Assembly: GCA_963920705.1 (NCBI GenBank)
Contig: OY987225.1
Span: 7,080,175 to 7,144,174 of the forward strand
Length of the DNA stretch: 64,000 nt
Direction: 5' to 3'
Origin: Odiellus spinosus
Taxonomy: Eukaryota > Arthropoda > Arachnida > Opiliones > Phalangiidae
Shown: positions 50,940-61,084 of the stretch, piece after piece
How the letters are laid out: the number at the start of each line of letters is the position of its first letter
Position numbering within the stretch: position 1 is the first letter of the stretch
Made by a program: the position numbers and the translations under genes
Notes under the pieces: model-generated
Seen by the model: only the letters and a program-made list of their open reading frames with translations
The model's database searches: none
Told to the model about the DNA's origin: nothing

Positions 50940-52622
50940 ATGAGTTCACTTTATTGTAGGTTTGATTCGGATTTGTCTGAAGCGCAAAAGCGATCTAGAA
51001 AGGAAAGATACGAACAAAGAGCAAAAATGCCGATCCTTCGTAGTAATCCCAATTCTCGTAGATCTTCTCCCACTAGAAGTCCAACTCCGACTCAAAATTT
51101 GATTAATATGGGTACGAATAGTCCCACTAATTCCCGTAGCAATTCCCCCTCTCGAGGATCGGGTAGCGGTTTAAGTGGTTTAGCTAATATTAATCAAATT
51201 GCTAACGCAAATACTTCTAATGCACCCGCTAGTAATGCCAATTTAAGTATTACCCCAACAAATAATGTACCCGTTGTTAATGCTAACGCAAATAATGCGC
51301 CCGCCAGTAATATTAGTCCAGTCGTAATGCAAAATAATAACGCAGGTACTGGTCAAGTAGTTAGCATGGATTTATTTAATCAGCTTATGCAAAAAGTTAG
51401 TTCACTCGTTGATATGCAGGTTAGTCAGCAAGCCTTAATTCAGTCGTTGCTTACTCAACAAGCTTCGCAGGCTTTAGCACCGCAAATAACCCAAAATCAA
51501 CCAGTTTTAGCTCCGTCAAATCCAGCTAGCATAGTTTTAGCGCCGCAAAACGTGGCGAATGCGCAGGTTTTAGGGCACCAAAATCTGACAAACCCGCAAG
51601 CGGGAAATTCAAATCTAGCTCCTACATCTGTTATGAGTTTAAATGGTCAGGGGAGTAAACAAAGTATTTCAGCCCCTGGGGGGACGCCTAGTCCGTCGTT
51701 TTCCGTAAGCGCGCCGTCTTCGGTCGGTAGCCAGGTTAACGTCGTGGCGGCATCCTTACCCTCGCTAACGCCAAGCCATTTCGTTACCCCTCCAGTTCTT
51801 CCCTTCACGACCCCCGTGGCGTCTCCCGTTTATCACGGAAATCACGCGGACGCGGGGCCGAAAGAGTTTTTACGGCGCGCGAGGCAGGTTATGATTACCT
51901 ATGGGGTAGACGAAGTTACATTCGTACAAAGGTGGATTCCCGGAATGTTGATGGGACCCGCCTCTGATTGGTATTACAGTGAAGCCGACTTTACGTCCTG
52001 GGCAGATTTTCAAGGGAGACTGAAAGGCGCGTTTGAGCGCGAGGGAAATGATGATATAGTGTTAGATAAAATAACAGAAAAGGTACAAAAACAGGAGACT
52101 GTAGTCGAATACGCTACAGCATTACAAAAATTATTTGGGCAGCTAAATGAGCCGCTCGACGCCAAACAGCAGTTAAAATACATGTACCGTAACCTTAGAA
52201 AGGATATCAAAGCCTATATTAAAATTAAGGTTATCAAAAATGTGCGTGAATTGATAGACGACGCCACAAACGTAGAACGGTGTATTGCGAAGCCCCGTAA
52301 TTATAATGAAACTAGTGGGGCTAGTAATAGTAATAGTAGTACCGGTTTCGGTCAATCCAAGCCATTAAATCCACAGAGTAGTAGTTTTACTCCTACGTGC
52401 TTTAAATGTCAAAAGCGTGGTCATACGGCAGATGTTTGTCGAAGTAACGTACAATCAACCAGTGCTGGGGGAGGGGCATATTATAATCCCAATATGAAAT
52501 GTTTCAAGTGTAATAAAATGGGCCACAAAGCCCCTTGGTGTAAGGAAGATGTTCCCAAATCGGGAAACGGGGAAGCGGACGACTTGAAAAGGGTCAAGGG
52601 TCAGTCCGCTCAGCAGCAATAA
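50940..52622 (+). CDS. gag: Gypsy D Gag, unit 2
   Basis: 560 codons, identical in translation to the unit 1 Gag, offset by exactly 7429 bp. Two zinc knuckles and the frameshift site are conserved. Preceded by a leader (50691-50939) that matches unit 1. No independent change was seen. Confidence 0.92.
   Translation: MSSLYCRFDSDLSEAQKRSRKERYEQRAKMPILRSNPNSRRSSPTRSPTPTQNLINMGTNSPTNSRSNSPSRGSGSGLSGLANINQIANANTSNAPASNANLSITPTNNVPVVNANANNAPASNISPVVMQNNNAGTGQVVSMDLFNQLMQKVSSLVDMQVSQQALIQSLLTQQASQALAPQITQNQPVLAPSNPASIVLAPQNVANAQVLGHQNLTNPQAGNSNLAPTSVMSLNGQGSKQSISAPGGTPSPSFSVSAPSSVGSQVNVVAASLPSLTPSHFVTPPVLPFTTPVASPVYHGNHADAGPKEFLRRARQVMITYGVDEVTFVQRWIPGMLMGPASDWYYSEADFTSWADFQGRLKGAFEREGNDDIVLDKITEKVQKQETVVEYATALQKLFGQLNEPLDAKQQLKYMYRNLRKDIKAYIKIKVIKNVRELIDDATNVERCIAKPRNYNETSGASNSNSSTGFGQSKPLNPQSSSFTPTCFKCQKRGHTADVCRSNVQSTSAGGGAYYNPNMKCFKCNKMGHKAPWCKEDVPKSGNGEADDLKRVKGQSAQQQ
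52562..52610 (+). promoter_or_regulatory. -1 ribosomal frameshift signal, gypsy D unit 2
   Basis: The heptamer G GGA AAC (52562-52568) and the stem 52574-52580 with 52604-52610 repeat the unit 1 signal exactly. Confidence 0.87.
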
Positions 52623-52651
52623 AAGGGAAAAAGGCCGACCCGGAACTAAAA

Positions 52652-55600
52652 ATGCCAGAGGTAAAAGACCCGTTAGGTGGAGGTCAAGATTTTTTAAAAA
52701 TATTTTTAGGGACAGTTCCGTGTCTGGCGTTAGTCGATCCTGGCTCGACTGATACAATAATTAACAGCGCTTTAAAACCCTTAATTGAAAATTGTGGCTA
52801 TAAAACCACTAGTAAATATTCAGCTTTTGAACAACCCGATGGGTCATTAGTAGCTATAGAAGGTACGGTTGAATTACCATTTTGTTTACCGAGAAAGCAA
52901 TTAGAATTTGAAGCTTCATATGCCGCCAACATAGGTTACGAATGTATTTTGGGTCGAGATATTTTATATAAAACAGGAATGATAGTTGATTTTGGGAAGG
53001 GACATTTTTGTTGGCCAGAAAAAGTAGATAAGTTAAGTTTTGAGAAAAGGCCCGATATTTCTAAAGTTTATTCTCTGTCCCAAGCATCGTTAGGTTTAAG
53101 TCGACCCAAAAACAACGTAGACTATGAAGGTATTCATGAAGCACTAATTAAAGCTCCTCTCGATCAAGAGGAAATGAAAAGTTTAGTAAATTTGGTATCG
53201 AAATTCGAACATGTTTTTTCAACCCTACCAGGGAGGACCACCCGCGTAGAACATTATTTAGACACCGGTGATAGCCTACCCATAGCTAGTGCCCCATATA
53301 GATTCGCACCGGCAAAAAGAGCCGAAGTAGATAAGCTAATTCAAGATATGCTCGACCAAGATGTCATTGAACCCTCGGAAGGTCCTTGGGCTTCACCCGT
53401 TATAATGGTTAAAAAGAAAGATGGGTCGTCGCGATTATGCGTCGATTACCGTAAAATTAATAACGTGACCCGTAAGGATGCTTATCCATTACCCCGAATC
53501 GACGACATCTTGGACAGTATTCATAGGCCGAATTATATAACTACGTTAGATTTGAGGAGCGGATATTGGCAAATCCCCATGCACGAAGCGCATAGAGATA
53601 CCGCAGCGTTAATTACCCATAGAGGGCTATTTAGACCGAAAGTTCTTATGTTCGGTTTGACAAATGCACCCAGTACGTTTCAAAGGTGTATTAACAACTT
53701 GTTTGGAGATTTGTCAAGCAGCGGAGTGTGCGCCTATTTAGACGATTTGATTATCGCCTCCGCTGACTTCAAATCCCACTTAAAAACCCTCGAGGAAGTT
53801 TTTAATAGACTAGCAAAAGCGGGGTTAACTGCCAAAGCGTCGAAAACGCAATTTTGTCAAAAAGAATGTCGCATCTTAGGTCACATTGTTAATAATTTAG
53901 GAATTAAGGTAGACCCCGAGAAGACATTTACAATGAGTAGTTACCCAACACCGCGCAATGTAAAACAATTAAGGCGATTTTTAGGGATGGCTAGCTATTA
54001 CCGAAGGTTTATAGAGAATTTTTCTAAGATAGCGAACCCCTTAAACGCCCTTTTACATAAAGACGCCAGTTTTAAATGGATGGAAGCGCAAGAAGTTGCC
54101 TTCAATAAATTAAAGGAATGTTTATCGTCAGCACCCCTACTCAGCTCGCCAGATTATTCCTATCCATTCGTCATCCATACGGATGCGTCGAACAATGGAT
54201 TAGGGGCGGTTCTTTCTCAAGAAATTAATAAGAAAAAGTACGTTGTTCAATTTGCCAGTTGCTCTTTGAGCGCGGCGGAGAAAAATTATTCAACGACTGA
54301 GCGGGAGTGTCTTGGAGTTTTATGGGCGATTCAAAAATTCCGACCTTATATTGATGGGACTAAGTTTGAAATTTATACCGATCACAGCGCGATCAAATGG
54401 CTACATAGCGCTCCAGATCCAACGGGCAAATTCGCCCGGTGGAATACTTTGCTGCAGGCCTTCGATTTTACTGTAAATCATATTCCCGGTAAAAATAACG
54501 TGGTCGCGGATGCGCTTTCGCGCCTATCCGAAAATGACCCCCCGGAAGCACGCGTTTCGGCCCTTCGAAAAACTGAGCCCACCATAGTTCGTTTCGATAG
54601 GGAGGAAATAGCCAAGGCCCAACGCAGCGACGAAAAGTTAGGGGCACTTCTTTTATATTTAGAAGATAGTAGAATTCCTTCAGAGAAAGAAACGCGAGAG
54701 TGGGTTGAAAAGGTGGCTCCCTCTTGTGATATTAGGGATACAGTTTTGTACAAAGATACGGAAAAGAGTGAAAACGGTTGGGATGGTTTCCGAATTTTGG
54801 TTCCGCCGTCTCTAAAGGCTAGAATTTTACATGTCAATCACGACATCCCCTCCGCCGGTCATTTCGGAATTAAGAAAACCCTTCGGAGGATTAGAAACCA
54901 ATATACTTGGTCAGGATTAACACTTGACGTCATTAATTATGTTAGGTCATGCGCTAGCTGCCAATCTCATAAAGTTCCCTCTTTAATGCCCGCTGGTTTA
55001 ATGAAACCAAGCGAAGTGCAGGAACCATGGGAGGTTATATCGATAGACCTAAAAGGCCCTTTTCCACGTAGTAAAAGGGGTTTCAAATATATTTTAGTTG
55101 TTTCCGATTATCTGACGAAGTGGGTTGAGATTTTCCCTTTACGAAACGCAACTACCAAACCAATCGTTAACCATCTGCTGGACGATGTATTCTCCCGTTT
55201 TGGATTACCATCGTGCGTGGTTAGCGATAATGGTTCGCAGTTCGTTTCTAAGTTATTTAAGTCCGTATTTGAGAATTTAAAAGTTAAACAGCGATACACC
55301 TCGTTGTATTCCCCACAAAGTAATGGGTTAGTAGAAAGGTATAACCGTACAATCGGAACTCTCATCGCTACCTTTATCGAAGATAATGATCAACGCGATT
55401 GGGATCGTTATTTACAGCAGTTTGCTATGGCGCTACGGACGTCACCCCAAGAGTCGACGGGTGTAACCCCCGCGTCTCTAATGTTTGGCCGCGAGTTAAG
55501 AACGGCTACTAGTTTAATTAGTAATAAAAATCCGGATGAGTATTTAGATCCCTCAGTAGAGAAAATCTACGCGTTAAGAGTAATTCCTAAGGTACAAAAA

Positions 55601-56131
55601 GCCCTGGAATTAGCTCGGGAAAAGATTAAGAAGGCACAAGGCCGACAGAAGGATTATTACGATAAGCACCACAGAGAATTCGAATTTAATGAAGGTCAAC
55701 TCGTTTTACGACAAACCCATTTTCAATCAAGTGCTATCGATGATTTTAGCGCGAAACTAGCTAAAAAGTTTGACGGTCCTTACCGTATCGCGCAGAAGCT
55801 TTCGCCTCACACATATAGGATTGAGACCCTTACAGGAAAACCCCTCAAAGGTACCTATAAGGTTTCAAATTTAAAGCCCTATGTTGAGCGCAATGACGAA
55901 TTAAACCTACTAGATGACGATCTAGATACGGTTAGTGTTAGCGAGGAAAAATTAGTTCCCCAAGACGTCGTCAAGTTTTCAGGTCAAGTTTTAAGACCGA
56001 GAGATCCTAGTCAGGATAATAAGTTTTCGGGTCAAGTTTTAAGGCCAAGAGATCCTAGTCAGGATAATAAGTTTTCAGGTCGTGTTTTAAGACCGAGAGA
56101 CCCAATTACGGGTAAAGTTGCGCGCAAATGA
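52652..56131 (+). CDS. pol: Gypsy D Pol, unit 2
   Basis: 1159 codons, identical in translation to unit 1 Pol: DPG protease triad, YLDD, TDAS, integrase D-D-E and the three C-terminal 16-residue repeats. The lack of any difference means that the duplication is very recent, or is kept alike by conversion, or is an assembly product. Confidence 0.92.
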   Translation: MPEVKDPLGGGQDFLKIFLGTVPCLALVDPGSTDTIINSALKPLIENCGYKTTSKYSAFEQPDGSLVAIEGTVELPFCLPRKQLEFEASYAANIGYECILGRDILYKTGMIVDFGKGHFCWPEKVDKLSFEKRPDISKVYSLSQASLGLSRPKNNVDYEGIHEALIKAPLDQEEMKSLVNLVSKFEHVFSTLPGRTTRVEHYLDTGDSLPIASAPYRFAPAKRAEVDKLIQDMLDQDVIEPSEGPWASPVIMVKKKDGSSRLCVDYRKINNVTRKDAYPLPRIDDILDSIHRPNYITTLDLRSGYWQIPMHEAHRDTAALITHRGLFRPKVLMFGLTNAPSTFQRCINNLFGDLSSSGVCAYLDDLIIASADFKSHLKTLEEVFNRLAKAGLTAKASKTQFCQKECRILGHIVNNLGIKVDPEKTFTMSSYPTPRNVKQLRRFLGMASYYRRFIENFSKIANPLNALLHKDASFKWMEAQEVAFNKLKECLSSAPLLSSPDYSYPFVIHTDASNNGLGAVLSQEINKKKYVVQFASCSLSAAEKNYSTTERECLGVLWAIQKFRPYIDGTKFEIYTDHSAIKWLHSAPDPTGKFARWNTLLQAFDFTVNHIPGKNNVVADALSRLSENDPPEARVSALRKTEPTIVRFDREEIAKAQRSDEKLGALLLYLEDSRIPSEKETREWVEKVAPSCDIRDTVLYKDTEKSENGWDGFRILVPPSLKARILHVNHDIPSAGHFGIKKTLRRIRNQYTWSGLTLDVINYVRSCASCQSHKVPSLMPAGLMKPSEVQEPWEVISIDLKGPFPRSKRGFKYILVVSDYLTKWVEIFPLRNATTKPIVNHLLDDVFSRFGLPSCVVSDNGSQFVSKLFKSVFENLKVKQRYTSLYSPQSNGLVERYNRTIGTLIATFIEDNDQRDWDRYLQQFAMALRTSPQESTGVTPASLMFGRELRTATSLISNKNPDEYLDPSVEKIYALRVIPKVQKALELAREKIKKAQGRQKDYYDKHHREFEFNEGQLVLRQTHFQSSAIDDFSAKLAKKFDGPYRIAQKLSPHTYRIETLTGKPLKGTYKVSNLKPYVERNDELNLLDDDLDTVSVSEEKLVPQDVVKFSGQVLRPRDPSQDNKFSGQVLRPRDPSQDNKFSGRVLRPRDPITGKVARK

Positions 56132-56346
56132 GCTCATATTATTTGTTTTTCTTTTGTTTATTTTCAATTAGAACACCCTGTGTGTAATTTTTTTAAGTTG
56201 GATAAGGTTCTAATCCTTGTTTGATATTGTTGAGGTGCACCTGTAAATATTAAATTTTCGTACGTACGTTTTCCTAGTTTGTTTTATTAACAGTATTTTT
56301 CTTAGCTATGGTCTCACGAGGCCGTGACACGCTAAGTGGGGGAGAG

Positions 56347-58119
56347 TGTAGTGCTTATTTTAGGGTCCTTTGGACTTTTATTCAGTGTTCCTTTAATTTC
56401 AATTCAGTGTTCCTTTAATTTCAAGATCCCATTTCCTTTATTGTACCAAGTTAAAAATAGTTTAGTCGAAGGTCACTCTGAATTTTGAGTTACTTTTATT
56501 TTTTTTTAAGTCATAAAGTTAATTATAGGGTCAGGCATTGGAGCTATTTCGGAAAAGGGTAAAAATATATATTGAAGGCTATATCTGGGTTAGAAAACAT
56601 TTTCCCAAATAAAATAAGTAACAAAAGGCAGGAAAGGATTTAAAGCCGTAACCCGCGCGCTGGTCGCACGGGACGGTAGATCCTGATGGCCTCCAATGGA
56701 TCACATTTGACAGGTAGGGGATTTCTGGGAGTCGTGGCCACGACGCCTTTGATGTCCTTTACTTAAAATACCTTTCCTTTTAAAAATCATCTGAAGAAAT
56801 AGCGAACGATTCATTGATAGTTTTATTACCCATAATTATATTCCCATTTTCAACTTACTCCCAAAAACCGAAGTTTACCAAATGCCGCGAAGCTTAATTG
56901 TGAAAGCTTTGAAAATAATTTTATCTGTATTTTGTTATCTCGGAACTTCCTAAGAAAAGGGTTCCTTTACTTTTATGTATTGTATGAATAGAATTTTAGG
57001 ATGTTGGTATCTGGCGATACCTGTGCAAAATAATTAAGTGATACAATCAATCACATATTTTATGAGATCTGGCGATGCCTGGGTTTTTCATCTTGTAATG
57101 GGAAAATTGGTAAAGCGACCAGGAGAAAGTACAACCAAAAATGGAAGGAACAAACGCTGCGGATTGGTTGGACGAAAACACGTGATAAACGTCCAAGCCA
57201 ATCAGGTCCAACAGGGTTACCTGACAGCCACATGGGTGACCCTTAAAAAGAGAAACTTTAATGAAAAGAAAGGATATACTTGACTGGGAGACTAAGAGTC
57301 AAGGTTCACGAGTTTCTTAAGAAGGCGGCGAAAGGAGTAGAGTCGCGGACTTAGATTATTTCTAAAAACGATGGCGAAAGTCCAGGCGTAAGCGACCGCG
57401 TACGAGTAAAAAGACAGTCCGAAACTGCAACATGAGGAGCGCGGCTCGAATCGGAATTAAAACTGAAAGCGCGCTTCCGGTTCTCCTAAATTAAACGGCC
57501 GGTCTTCACGGTAACCGCAACGTATGCGTATCGACAATAACCAGGGTCGCCAGATCAGTGATAAGTTTTTGTAATTAAGGATGCATGTAAATATTATTTT
57601 GGGGGTTATGGGGTTCATTTAATTAGTGTATTTGTTTTATATTATCGAGTTATGTTTTTACCGCAGCTTCTTAAAAGCTGTATGATGATTTTGTGAAAAG
57701 AGTGAAAGGTTATGTTATGTTTTGTTTAACAGTTAAATATGAACATTAAGTTTATATTATTAAATATGAGCATTGGTAAACTTCCGTCTATTTCCTACTA
57801 ACCTAAGCTGATATCCCTTAGACTATATTTTAATTTAATTTCCACATGTTTCGCTCGCTATCTCCTAATAGTGAAAAAGGTACGCGAGGTGATACCCGGT
57901 TAAAGCTTAGCAAAGACTAAGGAGTTTGATGTGTCGTAACAGTAACTAAGACGAAAGGTTTTTATAAGATATAATTAGTTTTTAGGATTTCTCTTTCAAG
58001 TTTGAAACAAGGGCTCGCGCGGTTGAGCACCTTAAGGTTTATTTTAAAGGTTTAAGTTTTTAAAGATTGAGAAGGAAGAGAGTCCTAAAGCTAAAAGTCT
58101 AGTTAAAAACGCTGTTACA
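56347..58119 (+). repeat. LTR 3 of gypsy D
   Basis: 1773 bp, same ends as LTRs 1 and 2; preceded by the unit 2 polypurine tract and followed by ATAC (58120-58123), the target duplication shared with 41485-41488. Confidence 0.93.
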
Positions 58120-58565
58120 ATACATTTTCCAGGAGGTGTCCCGAATTTTCTTGGCTAGTTTAAAAGGTTTGCTAAGCCTTTGTTTAGGGGTCAGTATACG
58201 CCTGTGACGGAGGTAGGTAGATGCACCGACCGTCAGGATATGGAAGAGAATATCCCAGCAGGTAGTGACAGAGCTGAGGGAGAAAAGCATCCGCCAATTT
58301 ATCCGTGAAAGATGGGCCTTCATGGCTGTATAGTCTCTGTTAAGATAGTCAATACTCGATTTGGGTGATGGCGGTGGTACTGTCGGTAGTCGGGTCATAA
58401 AGGTGATTGCGTCGTGATCGCTTTTGCCGAGCGGGGGGAGTTTCTCAAAATTGTAGAGGAGCAGAGGGTCTGGCGAGAAAACCAAGTCGAGATATGTATA
58501 GCGGGCAGCCGAGAGACGGGTGGGAAATGGTACAAATTGACAAAGGCCAATTAGAGCCAGGGTTT
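58120..58565 (-). pseudogene. LINE endonuclease C-terminal part, same LINE as 39575-41488
   Basis: On the minus strand the frame reads the end of an apurinic-type endonuclease: QFVPFPTRLS, YLDLVFSPD and LGKSDHDAITF, the last holding the catalytic SDH. After it comes the linker up to KKIRDTSWKM, where gypsy D interrupts. The frame would continue directly into the 41488 side if D were absent. The LINE is truncated at about 58565, so its 5' half is missing. Confidence 0.85.
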
Positions 58566-58724
58566 ATCTTATATTACATTATTTATTCCAATGATTTGTA
58601 CCGGAGCTGTCAAAGATGTGCCCACATCCATAGCTCCTTTCAAAAACCAGAAAAAGAAAAAAAAATCCAAGAGCCGTTTTTTTCTATATCTCGTACGTGG
58701 GCTAACTACATAGCCACTAGCGAT
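58566..58724. other. Short unassigned stretch
   Basis: Non-coding, with an A-rich run near 58645-58665. It separates the truncated LINE from the following repeat. Confidence 0.4.
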
Positions 58725-59036
58725 TCTTCTTCTTCTTCTCAAAATTGCTCCTAAGTGGTCAGGGACCACTTTATGGAGCCTGAGGGCGTGACAGTGCTCT
58801 GGCGAAGGATGGGCAGGTCAGTTGTGTTATGTAACTACGCAGGAATGATGACTGGGAATTGCCCACGCAACGGATGGAGAAGGGAATGGGGAAGATGAAG
58901 GACATTACCGTCGCGGACCATTCGCAAGTTCGCAACACTCCCTATGAGCAAGGGACTTCAATTTCGATCAGGACATCACCCAGACTCTGCCTTTGAGACG
59001 CCAGTTTACCGGAGTACGTCACTACTCCCGGCATCC
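58725..59036 (-). repeat. SINE-like repeat, second copy, with LINE-like tail
   Basis: 58820-59030 matches 17318-17525 (shared words CTGGGAATTGCCCACGC, GTCGCGGACCATTCGCAA and GAGACGCCAGTTTAC). The low-coordinate end (58725-58790) instead resembles the tail of the LINE at 39575-39640: CTTCTTCTTCTTC, then CCTAAGT and AGGGACCACTTTATGG. A retroposon sharing the 3' tail of a LINE is a known way for SINEs to borrow LINE enzymes. No coding frame. Confidence 0.5.
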
Positions 59037-59744
59037 AAGAGCAAGAGCCCCTTTAATAAAACGCGGCGGTGTTTTGCTACGTAATGGAGAAATGTCAATC
59101 GAATGGTACCGGAAGACTTTGAGTCACTGAACCTCGAGGTTTTTTTCAGCTCCTCAGAAAAAAAAAAAAAAGTTAATTATAAACTGTTTTGAAAACGAGC
59201 TGTAGTGAAATTGCGATTAATTTTTATTTTAAATGGAAAAGAAAAAAATGAAATTTATGCATTTATGATTTATGATATTGCAATAATAAGCTTTGAGCAT
59301 CATTCTTGAAACTTTAGCCCTCACCACCAATATAATTTCTATTATTTATGTCTATGGCATTTGCTATAAAAAATTGGGTAGCGTGGGACTGGCAGCCTGC
59401 TGATGATTTGGCGTCTTTTTGGCGAAATAGCGCCGCCATAATGTGTTTGTTTTCGAACAAGGGAGGTGACTGTTAGAAAGACTGAGCAAATAGGCTGGTT
59501 TTAAACGAAACTGGAAAGCTCGAATAACATCTGAATATTTGTGAGACATTTTACTAACCACAACTGAAAAAAGATCATGGAAGTTACTGAAGTATGTACA
59601 AAATGATTGTTTTGGAACCAATTGCTTGCTGTGCCAAATCTCAAACTGGTAAAATGGAACAAGCCTGTAAAATACCCAAATGAATAGGTAACTAGCCAAA
59701 AAAATCTTCGTATTCTACGTTTCTACTACTATTCTCAATTTATC
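59037..59744. other. Non-coding stretch, no gene recognised
   Basis: AT-rich with an A run at 59159-59171. The open frame on the minus strand at 59364-59699 (111 codons) shows no motif that I recognise; I leave it uncalled. Confidence 0.45.
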
Positions 59745-60360
59745 GGAAATAAGTTGAGTTCTTTTAAGAACTGCTTATGAAGTTATTTGATGGAAACCTG
59801 GTCCTCCGTTCATCAAGTCTCAGGTGTTCCAGAAGCGCAAGTAAACTATCCTAGCCGTGTTCAATGAAGGGCAACTCCTAAATAAGTATAGTTCTTTTTA
59901 GAACTGCTTATTGAGTTAAATTCAACAAAAATAAATTATATACGTAGCGAGAAACCAGCCGAAATTCTGCAGCGTGAGTTAACTATCTTATCACGAACTA
60001 CTGTATCGAGAAGCCTGTGATTATTGCAGCAGCACAAATTAACTATCTCCGTACCTGTTCGAGGTTAAAGCGTAACATGTAGCCAACTCGGAAATAAGTT
60101 GTTCTTTTAAGAACTGCTTATGAAGTTATTTGATGGAAACCTGGTGCTCCGTTCATCGAGTCTCAGGTGTTCCAGAAGCGCAAGTAAACTATCCTAGCCC
60201 TGTTCAATGAAGGGCAACTCCTAAATAAGTATAGTTCTTTTTAGAACTGCTTATTGAGTTAAATTCAACAAAAATACGAAAGCGAGAAACCAGCCAAAGT
60301 TCCGCAGCGTAACATTTGGCCAACTCGGAAATAAGTATAGTTCGTTAAGAACTGCTTATG
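59745..60360 (+). repeat. Tandem-duplicated unit with conserved hairpins
   Basis: Two near-identical segments (from 59745 and from 60090, offset 345 bp) and a third partial one (from 60327). Each contains the hairpin AGTTCTT-TT-AAGAACTGCTTA or a variant, at 59757, 59890, 60101, 60233 and 60339; a sixth is at 60840. Longer pairing is possible in several copies: AATAAG with CTTATT outside, GTTCT with AGAAC inside. Pairing is kept where bases change (GTTC-GTTAA-GAAC at 60339; GTAA with TTAC at 60840). Could be a structured RNA or a transposon end; not recognised. Confidence 0.6.
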
Positions 60361-61084
60361 GAAATGTTTTGAATAAATCTAGCCAGATTACGTCCCTTTT
60401 ATAATCTGGATATAATGGATAATGAGCGATGCTTATAATTTTATGTGTACCACTTGCGAGTACAAACTGTAGTGGGGGAAAGGCTTGCAGTTAAGTTTTA
60501 TAAGTGATCGCTGAACTCTCTCGCAAGTTCCTGGTAACCTTGTAAACAAGGGTAGAAAGTTTAATCTATCATAACTGTATAGGAGTTTTTCTCATAAGCT
60601 CCGTATCATGGGGTTAGGGAGGGTGATATCCTAGCTTTGCGATAAAATTATTGCAAGAAATGCTTTTGAATTATAAAAGTATATCAAACTGGCTTTAGCG
60701 AGTGTTTCTTCAATGGTTGAACGATAATTGTATTGACAGTAAGCCGCACTTCATTGTAGGGGCTCTTTCCTTATTAGTTTTAGAAACTATCTAACTGTAC
60801 AAACTACTGATACTTCTTTTAGTTTGTGTTATCGTAATAAGTTCTTTTAAGAACTGCTTACGAGTGATGATATCACGATGCAGCGCAAGCAATCCTAGCT
60901 GCTATTAGACTTGTAAATAATACTTTGTACCGAATCTCGGCAATAGAATAAGAGTTTTGCGTCATTTTTATTCTAGTATCGGCTTTGCGTCTCAGGGGGG
61001 GCAGAGTGGAAGTTATAAATTCACCTTTTTACAGCCTAGTTTTAGTAAAATGAACAAATGAACACTTCATGGCAGTATCAAACC
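60361..61084. other. Non-coding stretch with one further hairpin
   Basis: No open frame of note. It contains one isolated copy of the hairpin (60840-60860) and a G run near 60998-61004. It leads into the 141-bp satellite. Confidence 0.45.

Larger units (their letters stand above)
41489..58119 (+). mobile_element. Ty3/gypsy retrotransposon D, tandem dimer (3 LTRs, 2 internal regions)
   Basis: LTR-internal-LTR-internal-LTR with an exact period of 7429 bp. LTRs: 41489-43261, 48918-50690 and 56347-58119, each 1773 bp. Internal regions 43262-48917 and 50691-56346 are each 5656 bp. Only the outer ends carry a target duplication, ATAC (41485-41488, 58120-58123). The Gag and Pol translations of the two units are identical. 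All reading frames are open. The unit has a -1 frameshift signal and no chromodomain or MBD-like segment. The structure may be real or may come from assembly. Confidence 0.95.

Noticed and set aside
59364..59699. 111-codon gene on the minus strand
   Set aside because: No motif, no family resemblance and no supporting neighbour.
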